From positions 1 through 64,000 of the forward strand of contig NZ_JBFXIO010000001.1 of assembly GCF_050175855.1 (NCBI RefSeq): a stretch of DNA of 64,000 bases. The letters run 5' to 3'. How positions within the stretch are numbered: position 1 is the stretch's first letter; each line of letters starts with the position of its first letter. The notes under the pieces are model-generated. The model worked only from the letters and a program-made list of their open reading frames with translations. It was not told where the DNA came from and made no database searches. Positions 51,571 through 59,126 of the stretch are shown here, piece by piece. The position numbers and the translations under genes were made by a program. This DNA comes from Piscinibacter sp050175855 (GTDB taxonomy: Bacteria; Pseudomonadota; Gammaproteobacteria; Burkholderiales; Burkholderiaceae_C).

Positions 51571-52278
51571 ATGAGTGCCCATCCATTGCTGCGCCGTCGT
51601 TGGCGGCAGGCGTCCGACGAAGTGTTTGCCTCGGACCTGAGGCAGGCACGCGACAGCGTGGCCGCGTTCAGCCAAACCACGGAGGCCTCGGGTTCCCTGC
51701 TGCAGAGCTGGATCGAAGGGCGGCCCGTCGTCGAGTTCGAGCACTATCCGCCCGACGATGTGGTCGACTTCCGCAACGGCTCGCAGTTCTACTACCACGC
51801 CCACCGCGACGGCGACCAGGAACACGGCCACCTGCACCTGTTCTGGCACGCTACCGCGTCGGGGCGACGCCGATACCTGCGTCCCGGCAATCCACGATGG
51901 GTTCGCACGGCGCCGACGCATCTGTTCGCGATCTCGCTCGATGCCCGGGGGCTGCCGGTGGGTCTGTTCACCGTCAATCGCTGGGTCACCGACGGTCACT
52001 GGTTCGATGCCGCGACGACGCTCTCGTTCGTCGACCGCTTTGCACTGGATGCTGTGGAAAGCCATGCAGCTTCGTGCCGCTGGCTCACCAACTTCGTGAG
52101 GCTCTACCGGCCCCTGATCGAAGCGATCCTGTTGAAGCGCGATGCTCGCCTGGCCCGACGCGCATCGCTCGAAGACGCATTGATCGACCACCGCCTGGAG
52201 GTGCTGAGTCTTCAGCCCATCGACTGGGCGGCCGACCTGGATGCGCTCGAAGCCGAGGCCGCACGGCGCGGCTTGTGA
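51571..52278 (+). CDS. His-rich protein resembling DUF6969
   Basis: 235 residues. A striking His/aromatic patch near residues 71-92: FYYHAHRDGDQEHGHLHLFWHA. The rest is helical, without signal peptide. I believe this is the DUF6969 family; no function is known to me. It follows the two Cys-rich peptides on the same strand (78 bp), so it may join their operon. The clustered His suggest metal binding. Confidence 0.7.
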   Translation: MSAHPLLRRRWRQASDEVFASDLRQARDSVAAFSQTTEASGSLLQSWIEGRPVVEFEHYPPDDVVDFRNGSQFYYHAHRDGDQEHGHLHLFWHATASGRRRYLRPGNPRWVRTAPTHLFAISLDARGLPVGLFTVNRWVTDGHWFDAATTLSFVDRFALDAVESHAASCRWLTNFVRLYRPLIEAILLKRDARLARRASLEDALIDHRLEVLSLQPIDWAADLDALEAEAARRGL

Positions 52279-52287
52279 CGTGGTGAG

Positions 52288-52923
52288 CTACCAGCGCAGC
52301 AGCAATGGACCCAGCAGGGCGCCCAGGGCTGCGGGGAGCAGCACCCCTGCCGTGTACCAGACCAGCACGAACAGCGGCGACAACTCTGGGCAGTACAGCG
52401 CATACCCCAGCGCACCCAAGCCGCCGGCGAACAGGCCCGCGGCGAAGCCTGCCCATCGTGGCCTGGTCGGCGCCAGGCCGCGCAGCGCCCACATGGCAGC
52501 GGCGAGTGCCGGCACCGAGAGTGACGCCACGCGCCAGGGGCAGGAGGTCCAGGACCGCCCGAGCAGCAGATCGAGGCGCTGTGTCTCACCGGCTTGCGTC
52601 CACACCGTGACCGCCAGCAACGCCATCGCCAGCACCACCCCGACGACGGCCCAGAGCGCCCGTCGCCACGGTGTGCCCGGACGGGCGATGCGGTCGACGA
52701 ACCAGGCAGCGGACAGGATCAGCGCGACGACGTACCCAAGCTTCACTGCCAGCGCCACACCCATGTCCGTGAGGCTGGCATTCAAACCCAGTGCACCAAT
52801 TGCACCGGCGATGCTTCCGGCAGCCCCCAGGCTTGCGGCCATCGCGACGCGGCGTTCCACCGCATGGCGGGGTGCCGGCCCGGCCTGGCGTGCCAGCAGC
52901 TCGACGAGTTGCTCGGTCTTCAT
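52288..52923 (-). CDS. NrsF/DUF1109 membrane anti-sigma factor
   Basis: 211 residues, six membrane helices (VALAVKLGYVVALILSAAWFV; ALWAVVGVVLAMALLAVTVW; LSVPALAAAMWALRGLA; GFAAGLFAGGLGALGYALYC; LSPLFVLVWYTAGVLLPAALGALLG). Overlaps the sigma stop by ATGA (52920-52923). In Caulobacter the NrsF protein holds SigF at the membrane through Cys residues and releases it under oxidative/metal stress. Conserved Cys here: TSCPW and LYCPELS. Confidence 0.87.
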   Translation of the reverse strand: MKTEQLVELLARQAGPAPRHAVERRVAMAASLGAAGSIAGAIGALGLNASLTDMGVALAVKLGYVVALILSAAWFVDRIARPGTPWRRALWAVVGVVLAMALLAVTVWTQAGETQRLDLLLGRSWTSCPWRVASLSVPALAAAMWALRGLAPTRPRWAGFAAGLFAGGLGALGYALYCPELSPLFVLVWYTAGVLLPAALGALLGPLLLRW

Positions 52924-53468
52924 GGCCTGCCCCGGATCAAGCCGGCCAGGCGCTTGAGGCCACGATGGACATTGACCTTGATGGCCGATTCCGACACACC
53001 CGCGCGCCGCGCTGCGTCGGCGACCGAGAGGCCCTCGAGCTTGGTGTCGACGATGGCCTGCCGCTGCGCCGCTGTCAGGCTGCCCAGAAGCTGTTCCAGG
53101 TCGTGCTGGACGCCGGCTTCTTCATGGATCGCCGGATGCAGGTCATCCGGCAGTTCGTCGAAGGACTCGAACAGACCTTCGCTGCGCCCACGGCGCCGCC
53201 ACAGATCGACCAGCTTGTGGCGCGCGATGCCATACACCCAGGCCGTCACCGGAACGCTGGTGTCGTAGGTGCCGCGCTGCAGGTGCAGCGCCAGCAGGGT
53301 TTCCTGCACGAGATCCTCCACGTCAGGGGACAGGCCGCCCATGCGGCGGGCGAAGTAGCCGCGCAGCCGGTCGGCGATCAATGCCAGGGCTCGTCGATAC
53401 GCGGCTTCGTCGCCCGCATGGGCGTCCAACCAGATCGGCCGCAGTTGATCTTCGAAGTCGTTGCGCAA
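52920..53468 (-). CDS. ECF sigma factor, SigF type
   Basis: 182 residues starting at TTG 53468; an in-frame TGA lies just upstream and no other start gives a full region 2. Region 2: DVEDLVQETLLALHLQRGTYD, VTAWVYGIARHKLVDLWRRRG. Region 4: LLGSLTAAQRQAIVDTKLEGLSVADAARRAGVSESAIKVNVHRGLKRL. With the NrsF partner this is the SigF system, known to act in copper/redox stress responses in Caulobacter. The promoter (53483-53508) is so close to TTG that the message should have almost no leader. Confidence 0.9.
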   Translation of the reverse strand: MRNDFEDQLRPIWLDAHAGDEAAYRRALALIADRLRGYFARRMGGLSPDVEDLVQETLLALHLQRGTYDTSVPVTAWVYGIARHKLVDLWRRRGRSEGLFESFDELPDDLHPAIHEEAGVQHDLEQLLGSLTAAQRQAIVDTKLEGLSVADAARRAGVSESAIKVNVHRGLKRLAGLIRGRP

Positions 53469-53482
53469 TCGTCACCCTGTAT

Positions 53483-53508
53483 TTCGTCGGGCGCGGCGAT
53501 CCGGTTAC
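53483..53508 (-). promoter_or_regulatory. SigF-type autoregulatory promoter
   Basis: Minus strand GTAACC (53508-53503) and CGAA (53486-53483) with 16-bp spacing, the consensus reported for Caulobacter SigF. It drives sigF itself. Confidence 0.75.
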
Positions 53509-53540
53509 ACGGACAGCCGAAAAAAAGTTCTGGCGTCGCT

Positions 53541-53566
53541 GTAACCGAAGCGCGATGTCAAACGAA
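53541..53566 (+). promoter_or_regulatory. SigF-type promoter for the thioredoxin/CcdA operon
   Basis: Plus strand GTAACC (53541-53546) and CGAA (53563-53566), 16-bp spacing, 74 bp before the thioredoxin-like ATG. The two SigF sites face away from one another across 32 bp. Confidence 0.75.
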
Positions 53567-53640
53567 CTTGCCCTTCGTCGCGCTGGCGTTTCGGCAGCGC
53601 CATCTCCCACCCACCCCTCACCTGCTTGAAAGGCCGAACC

Positions 53641-54021
53641 ATGAAGCTCGCCCGTCTCATTGTCGCCGCCGCCCTCGTCGGCAGCGCCGCGCTCGCCCAC
53701 GCGCTCGATATCAAGCCCTATTCGGCAGACGCGCTTGCCAACGCGGAGAAGGCGGGCCAGCCCGTCGCGTTGCACTTCCGGGCCGACTGGTGCCCGACCT
53801 GCCGTGCTCAGGACAAGGCACTGCAATCCTTGAAGGCGGAGAAGGGCCTGGACATCACCGTACTGTCGGTCAACTACGACACCGAGAAGGACATGAAGCG
53901 CCGCTTCAAGATCAGTTCGCAATCGACCCTTGTCGTGCTGAAGGGTGACAAGGAATCGGCCCGACTCGTCGGCGACACGTCCTCGTTGAACATCATGATG
54001 GCTCTGAAGTCGGCACTCTGA
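53641..54021 (+). CDS. Exported thioredoxin-like protein
   Basis: 126 residues. Signal peptide MKLARLIVAAALVGSAALAHA. Thioredoxin fold with FRADWCPTCRAQDKALQSLK (WCPTC) near residues 55-59 and VLSVNYDTEKDMKRRF. Probable periplasmic disulfide reductant, fed by the CcdA-type membrane protein encoded 12 bp downstream. SigF-controlled by position. A longer start at 53626 is possible. Confidence 0.88.
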   Translation: MKLARLIVAAALVGSAALAHALDIKPYSADALANAEKAGQPVALHFRADWCPTCRAQDKALQSLKAEKGLDITVLSVNYDTEKDMKRRFKISSQSTLVVLKGDKESARLVGDTSSLNIMMALKSAL

Positions 54022-54033
54022 TCGTCGCCGGGC

Positions 54034-54768
54034 ATGTCGATCGCACTCTCGCTGCCGCAACTGGGGCTGAGCCTGGCGGCGGGCGGATTGACCACGCTGT
54101 CGCCTTGCGTGTTCCCCTTGCTGCCGCTGGTGCTGGGCGGCGCGCTACAGGGCAACCGCTTCGCGCCGGTGGCGATGGGCGCCGGCATGATCGCCTCCTT
54201 CGCAGCCATCGGGATGGTGCTCGGTGCACTCGGCCCGTCCTTGGGCATCGACGCCGACACCGTGCGCACCGCCGGGGCGGCGATGCTGATCGCCTTCGCG
54301 CTAGTGATGCTGGTGCCAGCCCTGGGCGAACGCTTCACGCGATGGATGTTGCCGATCGCCAGCACGGCGAACGCCGCGTCGGCCAAGCTCGATGGCGGAT
54401 CCGTCGTCGGCGCGCTGCTGCTGGGCGGCGTGCTGGGGCTGGTCTGGAGCCCGTGCTCGGGGCCGCTGCTCGGGTCGGCCTTGACGCTGGTGGCCAGCGA
54501 AGGCGGAGTCGCGCGCGGCGGGCTCGTGCTGGGCATTTTTGGGTTGGGCGCGGCAATCCCGCTGGTCGCCGTGGCCTATGCGTCGCGCAGAGGTTTCGTT
54601 GCCGTGCGTGACTGGGTGATGGCACGCATCGAACGCGTGCGCCATGTCTTCGCCGTGCTGCTGGGCGCCATGGGCGTGGCCATCCTGACCGGTGGCGACA
54701 AGTGGCTGGAGGCGCGCGTGCTGCAGTGGTTGCCGGACGCCTGGGTCAACCTGACGGTTGGCATCTGA
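54034..54768 (+). CDS. CcdA/DsbD-type transmembrane electron carrier
   Basis: 244 residues, about six helices. The two membrane Cys-Pro motifs of the family are present: GLTTLSPCVFPLLPLVLGG and LGLVWSPCSGPLLGSALTL. Carries electrons from cytosolic thioredoxin to the periplasm, probably to the thioredoxin-like protein just upstream. Its C-terminal helix ends NLTVGI before the lipoprotein gene. Confidence 0.88.
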   Translation: MSIALSLPQLGLSLAAGGLTTLSPCVFPLLPLVLGGALQGNRFAPVAMGAGMIASFAAIGMVLGALGPSLGIDADTVRTAGAAMLIAFALVMLVPALGERFTRWMLPIASTANAASAKLDGGSVVGALLLGGVLGLVWSPCSGPLLGSALTLVASEGGVARGGLVLGIFGLGAAIPLVAVAYASRRGFVAVRDWVMARIERVRHVFAVLLGAMGVAILTGGDKWLEARVLQWLPDAWVNLTVGI

Positions 54769-54790
54769 TTTCAACAAAGAGGGAGACCTG

Positions 54791-55867
54791 ATGATCAAGA
54801 ACACTCTGATCGTGGCGGCACTGGCCGCGGCTGTTGCCGGCTGCGCGACGCCGCCGCCCAATGTCCCGATGAAGGCGCTAATGACGGCGCCGGCGCCGGT
54901 CACCTTCGATGGCAACGTGGCCGGTCAGGCCACCGATTTCGTCTTCATGCTCGTGCCGGATTCGAACCCGGCTGCGCCGGGCTTCGGCATGCGCGCCGGC
55001 GAGTCGCTGCGGCTGGCGTTGCCGGCGGCCTTCAAGCGCAACACCACGGTAGCGATCAGCGCCGACACGGACGTCAACCTCGTCCTGACCAAGGGCTGGC
55101 CCCAGGGCGCGGTGAAGCTGGCCGGGCAGTACCGCGTCGGTTACGACGAGAAGGGCAATGCGATGGTCGTGACTGCGGCCCAGGACGTACCTGCCGAAGG
55201 CGCCAATGCGCCGGGCATCAAGGTCATCCACCTGCGCGGGCGCAGCTTCGTCAATCCGATGCCGGGCGACTTTCCCGTCCGTGTCGATCATGTCGCGAGC
55301 GACGGCAAGGTGCTGGCCACCTGGCAGGGGCAGCTCAAGGTGCTGGACAGCGCGCCGACGGCACGTCTGGCACCGACGAACTTCCATCTCGCGCCCGGCG
55401 TGAACAGTGACTTCCAGAAGGTGACCCCCGGTCAGGTCGCCCCGTACGCGCTCGGCCTGCTGCTGTGGGGAGCGCAGGGCGCTGCACTCAACGACGTCGG
55501 CATCGCGCCGCGCGACCTGACGCGCTTCCCGCGCTACACCGGTGGTCTGCTGGTGCAGGACAGCAATCACGACGGCAAGCTCGACCCCGCCACGGACACG
55601 GTGGTCGGCGGCATCATCGGCGCAGCACCGCAGGGCGCCACAGGGCAGGCGGCGACGAGCCCCATGGGAGCGAACGGCGCGCTGGTGCTGTCGGGTCAGA
55701 CCGTGCGCCATGCCGCTTATCCGCCCGCCGCCGGCGGTGGCAAGCCGAATCCCGGGCTGCTGACCATCCAGTTCAAGGCGGGTTCGCTGCCGGGCTTGTA
55801 TCGGCCGACCGTCGAGCTGATCGGCGGCAACGCCTATCAGTTCACGATCGAGGCGATCGCTCGCTGA
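54791..55867 (+). CDS. Large lipoprotein of unknown function
   Basis: 358 residues from ATG 54791 after GAGGGAGACC. Lipoprotein signal with lipobox: NTLIVAALAAAVAGCATPP (Cys20). The mature part is beta-rich without a named domain; DSNHDGKLDPATDTVVGG near residue 260 resembles an EF-hand or dockerin-like calcium loop (D-x-N-x-D-G-x-L-D). Third gene of the SigF-controlled operon. Outer-membrane or inner-membrane lipid-anchored; function unknown. Confidence 0.75.
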   Translation: MIKNTLIVAALAAAVAGCATPPPNVPMKALMTAPAPVTFDGNVAGQATDFVFMLVPDSNPAAPGFGMRAGESLRLALPAAFKRNTTVAISADTDVNLVLTKGWPQGAVKLAGQYRVGYDEKGNAMVVTAAQDVPAEGANAPGIKVIHLRGRSFVNPMPGDFPVRVDHVASDGKVLATWQGQLKVLDSAPTARLAPTNFHLAPGVNSDFQKVTPGQVAPYALGLLLWGAQGAALNDVGIAPRDLTRFPRYTGGLLVQDSNHDGKLDPATDTVVGGIIGAAPQGATGQAATSPMGANGALVLSGQTVRHAAYPPAAGGGKPNPGLLTIQFKAGSLPGLYRPTVELIGGNAYQFTIEAIAR

Positions 55868-55903
55868 AGTCGCTTGTTCCTACTGCCCTGGCCCGTCTGG
55901 AGG

Positions 55904-56197
55904 TCACCGACCGGCTGGGTCGCCGCGTTCGCCGCAACGTCGTTGTGACCGCTCGAGATCGTCCAGTTGCATGAGCAGCGATGTGCGGTCTTCGCGTGCG
56001 ACCACGCGCCAGTGGCGACCGGTCAATGCGCCTTCCAGCGCCCACAGCAGGTTCAGGCTGGCGTTCGCCCCAGAAGCCTTGACTGCGAAGTAGGCGGCGA
56101 CAGCTCCGAGTGCGCGCAAGTCCTGCTCGGAGTGGATGCCCACGCCGTTCAGCATGCGGACAGACGCGGGGCCGAGATTGGCGAGCGGCTTCATCAT
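55904..56197 (-). CDS. TfoX C-terminal domain protein
   Basis: 97 residues; MMKPLANLGPASVRMLNGVGIHSEQDLRALGAVAAYFAVK is the TfoX_C helix-hairpin-helix-like pattern. Start overlaps the MFS stop (56194). The tail after residue 75 is Arg-rich. It is the counterpart of the separate TfoX_N protein at 15566-15892, though far away; no link is proven. Could be a DNA-binding accessory protein. Confidence 0.85.
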   Translation of the reverse strand: MMKPLANLGPASVRMLNGVGIHSEQDLRALGAVAAYFAVKASGANASLNLLWALEGALTGRHWRVVAREDRTSLLMQLDDLERSQRRCGERGDPAGR

Positions 56198-57387
56198 CGC
56201 GTTGCCGGCGCGCCGGTGAGGCTGCGAGCCCGCCAGAGCGGGTAGAGCCCCACCAGGCCGAGCAGCGGACCCGGCAACAGCAGCCAGGCGATGTGCGCAC
56301 CCCAGTCACTCAGTTCGCGCGTGCCGAGGTGGATCGAGACCATGGTGATGGCGAACCCGATGGCATTCTGCAGGGCCAGTGCGCTTCCCAGCACCTCTGG
56401 CGGGCAGGCTCCGGCGGACAGTGCCGAGAAGTGAGGCGAGTCCGCCACCACGGCGCCGCCCCAGACCAGCAGCAGCCCGCCTGCAGCCCACGCGTTCCAG
56501 CCGGTGCTGACGGGATAGACCATGCAGCACAGGGCCGACACCACCAACGCAGTGGCCGCCACCCGCGCACTGCCGATGCGCTGGCTCCACCAGCCGCCGG
56601 CCATGCAGCTGACCGCGCCGATGCCGATGACGGCGAACGACAGGCCGAACTGCGCTGGTGTGCCGGTGCCGGCCAGACCGCTCAGCACGACCATGCTGGG
56701 CACCAGGGTCCACATCGCGTACAGCTCCCACATGTGCCCGAAATAGCCCAAGGCCGAGGCCCGGAACGCCGGCACCGAGAAGGCCCGCAGCACCTGACCC
56801 AGCCGCAAGGCCGGCGCATCGCGGCGGCGCTTGAAGTGAGGACCGTCGCCGAGCCACATGACCATCAGCGCGCCGGCCAGCGCCAGCGCCGACGAGACGC
56901 CGATCGTCGCCTGCCAGGAGGTGCCCAGGCCGGACAGTCGCACACCATGCGGCAGCGCGGTGCCCAAGGTGAGCATGCCCACCAGCAAGGACAGCGCCGC
57001 GCCGGCCTGTTGCGGCACCCAGCTCACCACGAGCTTCATGCCCAGTGGGTACACGCCGGCGAGGCATACCCCGACCGCGAAGCGCAAAGGCACGCCCGAG
57101 GACATGCCGTCGGCGAGCAGCGCGAACGCTCCGTTGAAGATCGCGCCCAGCGCGGCACAGAACGCGAAGATCCGGCTCGCTGGGAAGCGGTCGGCCAGCC
57201 CGGTCAGAGCAAAGGTCAACGTGCCGAGGATGAAGCCGGCCTGCACCGCATTCGTCAAGGCGCCGATCGCCGACGGCGCGATGCCCCAGTCGCGCACCAG
57301 ATCGTCGGCCGCGCTGTTGACCGAGAACCACAGCGACGTGCCGAACAGCTGGGCGACCACGATGACAGGAACCGGCCGCCGAAGCAT
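56194..57387 (-). CDS. MFS transporter
   Basis: 397 residues from ATG 57387, twelve helices. MFS loop motif: GLADRFPASRIFAFCAALGAIFNG between helices 2 and 3. VPVIVVAQLFGTSLWFSVNSAADDLVRDWGIAPS at the N-terminus is typical of the CynX/NimT or nitrate-like group of MFS exporters found in Burkholderiales; substrate unknown. Starts 26 bp after the HAD gene and overlaps the TfoX_C start, so the three genes form one operon. Confidence 0.85.
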   Translation of the reverse strand: MLRRPVPVIVVAQLFGTSLWFSVNSAADDLVRDWGIAPSAIGALTNAVQAGFILGTLTFALTGLADRFPASRIFAFCAALGAIFNGAFALLADGMSSGVPLRFAVGVCLAGVYPLGMKLVVSWVPQQAGAALSLLVGMLTLGTALPHGVRLSGLGTSWQATIGVSSALALAGALMVMWLGDGPHFKRRRDAPALRLGQVLRAFSVPAFRASALGYFGHMWELYAMWTLVPSMVVLSGLAGTGTPAQFGLSFAVIGIGAVSCMAGGWWSQRIGSARVAATALVVSALCCMVYPVSTGWNAWAAGGLLLVWGGAVVADSPHFSALSAGACPPEVLGSALALQNAIGFAITMVSIHLGTRELSDWGAHIAWLLLPGPLLGLVGLYPLWRARSLTGAPATR

Positions 57388-57413
57388 GGACGCACCTGCG
57401 GCAGGGGGTGGCG

Positions 57414-58127
57414 CTATGACCGCGAGAGCACGCGTTGCCGTAGCGCGTCGAAGTTGTCTTCGATGAAGTCGTACGCCATGTTCGGATTCGGGTCGGGCGG
57501 GCCTTCGGGCCCCCACTCATCGGGCCGCCGGACGAATGCGGTGCGAAATCCGGCCTTGTGAGCGGCGTTCAGGTCGAAGTTGTGGCACGCCACCATCAGG
57601 ATCTGCGAGGGCTCGAGCGCCATCCAGCGCGCGGCGGTAGCGTAGGCCTGCGCATGCGGCTTGTAGACGCCGATCATTTCGCAGGAGATCACCGCATCCC
57701 AGGTGACGCCGTTGCGGCGCGACACATCGACCACCAACGCGGTGGGCAGCATCGTGAACGACACCACCGGGAACTTCTCGCGCAGCGCCGCCTGCGCAGC
57801 TGGAAAGTCCGGCCAGGCGTCGAGCTCGTGCCAGGCGCGCCAGAGGCGATGCCGCTCGGCGTCGTTGAAGGCGCTCAGGCCATGCTGGGCCAGCACCTCG
57901 TCGAGCGTGCGGCGGTGCACGTCGTCCATGTTGAAGCCTGGATGCTCCGTATCAGCGATGTGACCGACGATGCCCTTCATCGCGCGCCGTCGCCAGTCGT
58001 TCGCGACGGCATCCCAGTCTAGGCTGATCGCGTGAACGGCACCGACCTGCGACAGCGCGGCGACCAGCCCGCCATGCCAGTCCAGGACGGTACCGCCGGT
58101 GTCGAATGCCAGGGCACGGATGTCCAT
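57414..58127 (-). CDS. HAD-superfamily hydrolase, haloacid dehalogenase type II-like
   Basis: 237 residues. Motif I AFDTGGTVLDWHGG (nucleophile Asp9), motif II SFTMLPTALV, Lys in IGVYKPHAQAY, and motif IV VACHNFDLNAAHKAGFRTAFVRRP. Close to (S)-2-haloacid dehalogenases, in which the same spacing is seen, but motif I is DTGGT rather than DAYGT, so the true substrate may be a phosphate ester. First gene of the HAD-MFS-TfoX_C operon. Confidence 0.85.
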   Translation of the reverse strand: MDIRALAFDTGGTVLDWHGGLVAALSQVGAVHAISLDWDAVANDWRRRAMKGIVGHIADTEHPGFNMDDVHRRTLDEVLAQHGLSAFNDAERHRLWRAWHELDAWPDFPAAQAALREKFPVVSFTMLPTALVVDVSRRNGVTWDAVISCEMIGVYKPHAQAYATAARWMALEPSQILMVACHNFDLNAAHKAGFRTAFVRRPDEWGPEGPPDPNPNMAYDFIEDNFDALRQRVLSRS

Positions 58128-58178
58128 GGGCGGTCCCCTTGTCAGTTGGTTCGTGGTTGCGCGGATCTCGCGCGCACT

Positions 58179-59126
58179 CTACCGGTCAGCGCCTGCAAGC
58201 GCCTGGGCGGGCGAGAACTTCGGCCCCTGGCTGATGCGTTGGAAGTAGGACTCCCAGGCCGGCGTGCCGGGCGGCCATTGCGCCAGGAACTCGCGCTGCC
58301 ACCGGTCTGCATCGAAGCGCACCGGCAGCAGTGACACCCATGCGCCGGCCATGTGTGATTCGTGCAGCACCGGGTGCGGCGAGGGCGTCGTCGCGATACG
58401 GGTGCACAAGCCGGACAGGTCGCCGCTGAAATTCGGCATGCCAGCCGCGCCGTTGTTCACGACGACGGCTTCTCGGCGCTCAGCGTGCCCCACCTGTCGC
58501 AGCGCCGGCAGACAGGTGTGCGTGCTGGCGAAGACGTCGACCTGTGCTGCTTCGAACACCGACTCTCGCCAAGCCGCCTGGGTTGGATCATCGAGTGCGT
58601 TCACGTCGAAGCGCCAGCCCGCGAGCGACTCGGCGTCGCCGTGCACGACGCCGACGCGGCATTCGCCGACGCGGTAGCGCGCGACCATTGGCAATTGGGC
58701 GATGCGCTGCAGCAGCCCGCCATGGCGCCGTGCCGTCGCCTTGAGCGTCGCGTGGATCCGGTTCGAGCGCTGCACCACACCGGCATCCACGCTGTCGGGG
58801 TAGGCGCAGCCGCAGCCTGCGTCGTCCAGCTGCGCGTCGAGTTCGGCTTCGACATTGCCGAGGATCGCATCGTTGGCCAGTACACGCAGGTTGATCTCCG
58901 CAAACGCCCGGTCGTCGACATTGAACCAGTTGAAGTCGCCGTTGAAGCACAGGGTGGGGGGCTGCGCCTCCGTGCGCGCCATCTGCTCGATGGCGTCGAG
59001 CGCGGGCACATTGCCGTAGAGCCCGCCGACGACATAGAGCGTCTGGGCTTCGCGCGTTTCGGCCGCGGCGATGGCGCGCGGCCCGTAACGGTAGCGTAGC
59101 GGGCAGACCCGACCCGGCGTGCTCAT
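58179..59126 (-). CDS. Metallophosphoesterase of the ArsS-like operon
   Basis: 315 residues from ATG 59126, ATGA-coupled to the transporter. Calcineurin-like signatures: GGLYGNVPALDAIEQM (where GDxHG is usual, degenerate), CFNGDFNWFNVDDRAF, ILGNVEAEL (GNxE), VVHGDAESLAGW and FASTHTCLP (GHTH changed to STHT). Metal site is partly altered. In ArsS-type operons such a phosphoesterase could dephosphorylate a ribose-phosphate intermediate after adenine removal; that is inference. Confidence 0.85.
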   Translation of the reverse strand: MSTPGRVCPLRYRYGPRAIAAAETREAQTLYVVGGLYGNVPALDAIEQMARTEAQPPTLCFNGDFNWFNVDDRAFAEINLRVLANDAILGNVEAELDAQLDDAGCGCAYPDSVDAGVVQRSNRIHATLKATARRHGGLLQRIAQLPMVARYRVGECRVGVVHGDAESLAGWRFDVNALDDPTQAAWRESVFEAAQVDVFASTHTCLPALRQVGHAERREAVVVNNGAAGMPNFSGDLSGLCTRIATTPSPHPVLHESHMAGAWVSLLPVRFDADRWQREFLAQWPPGTPAWESYFQRISQGPKFSPAQALAGADR

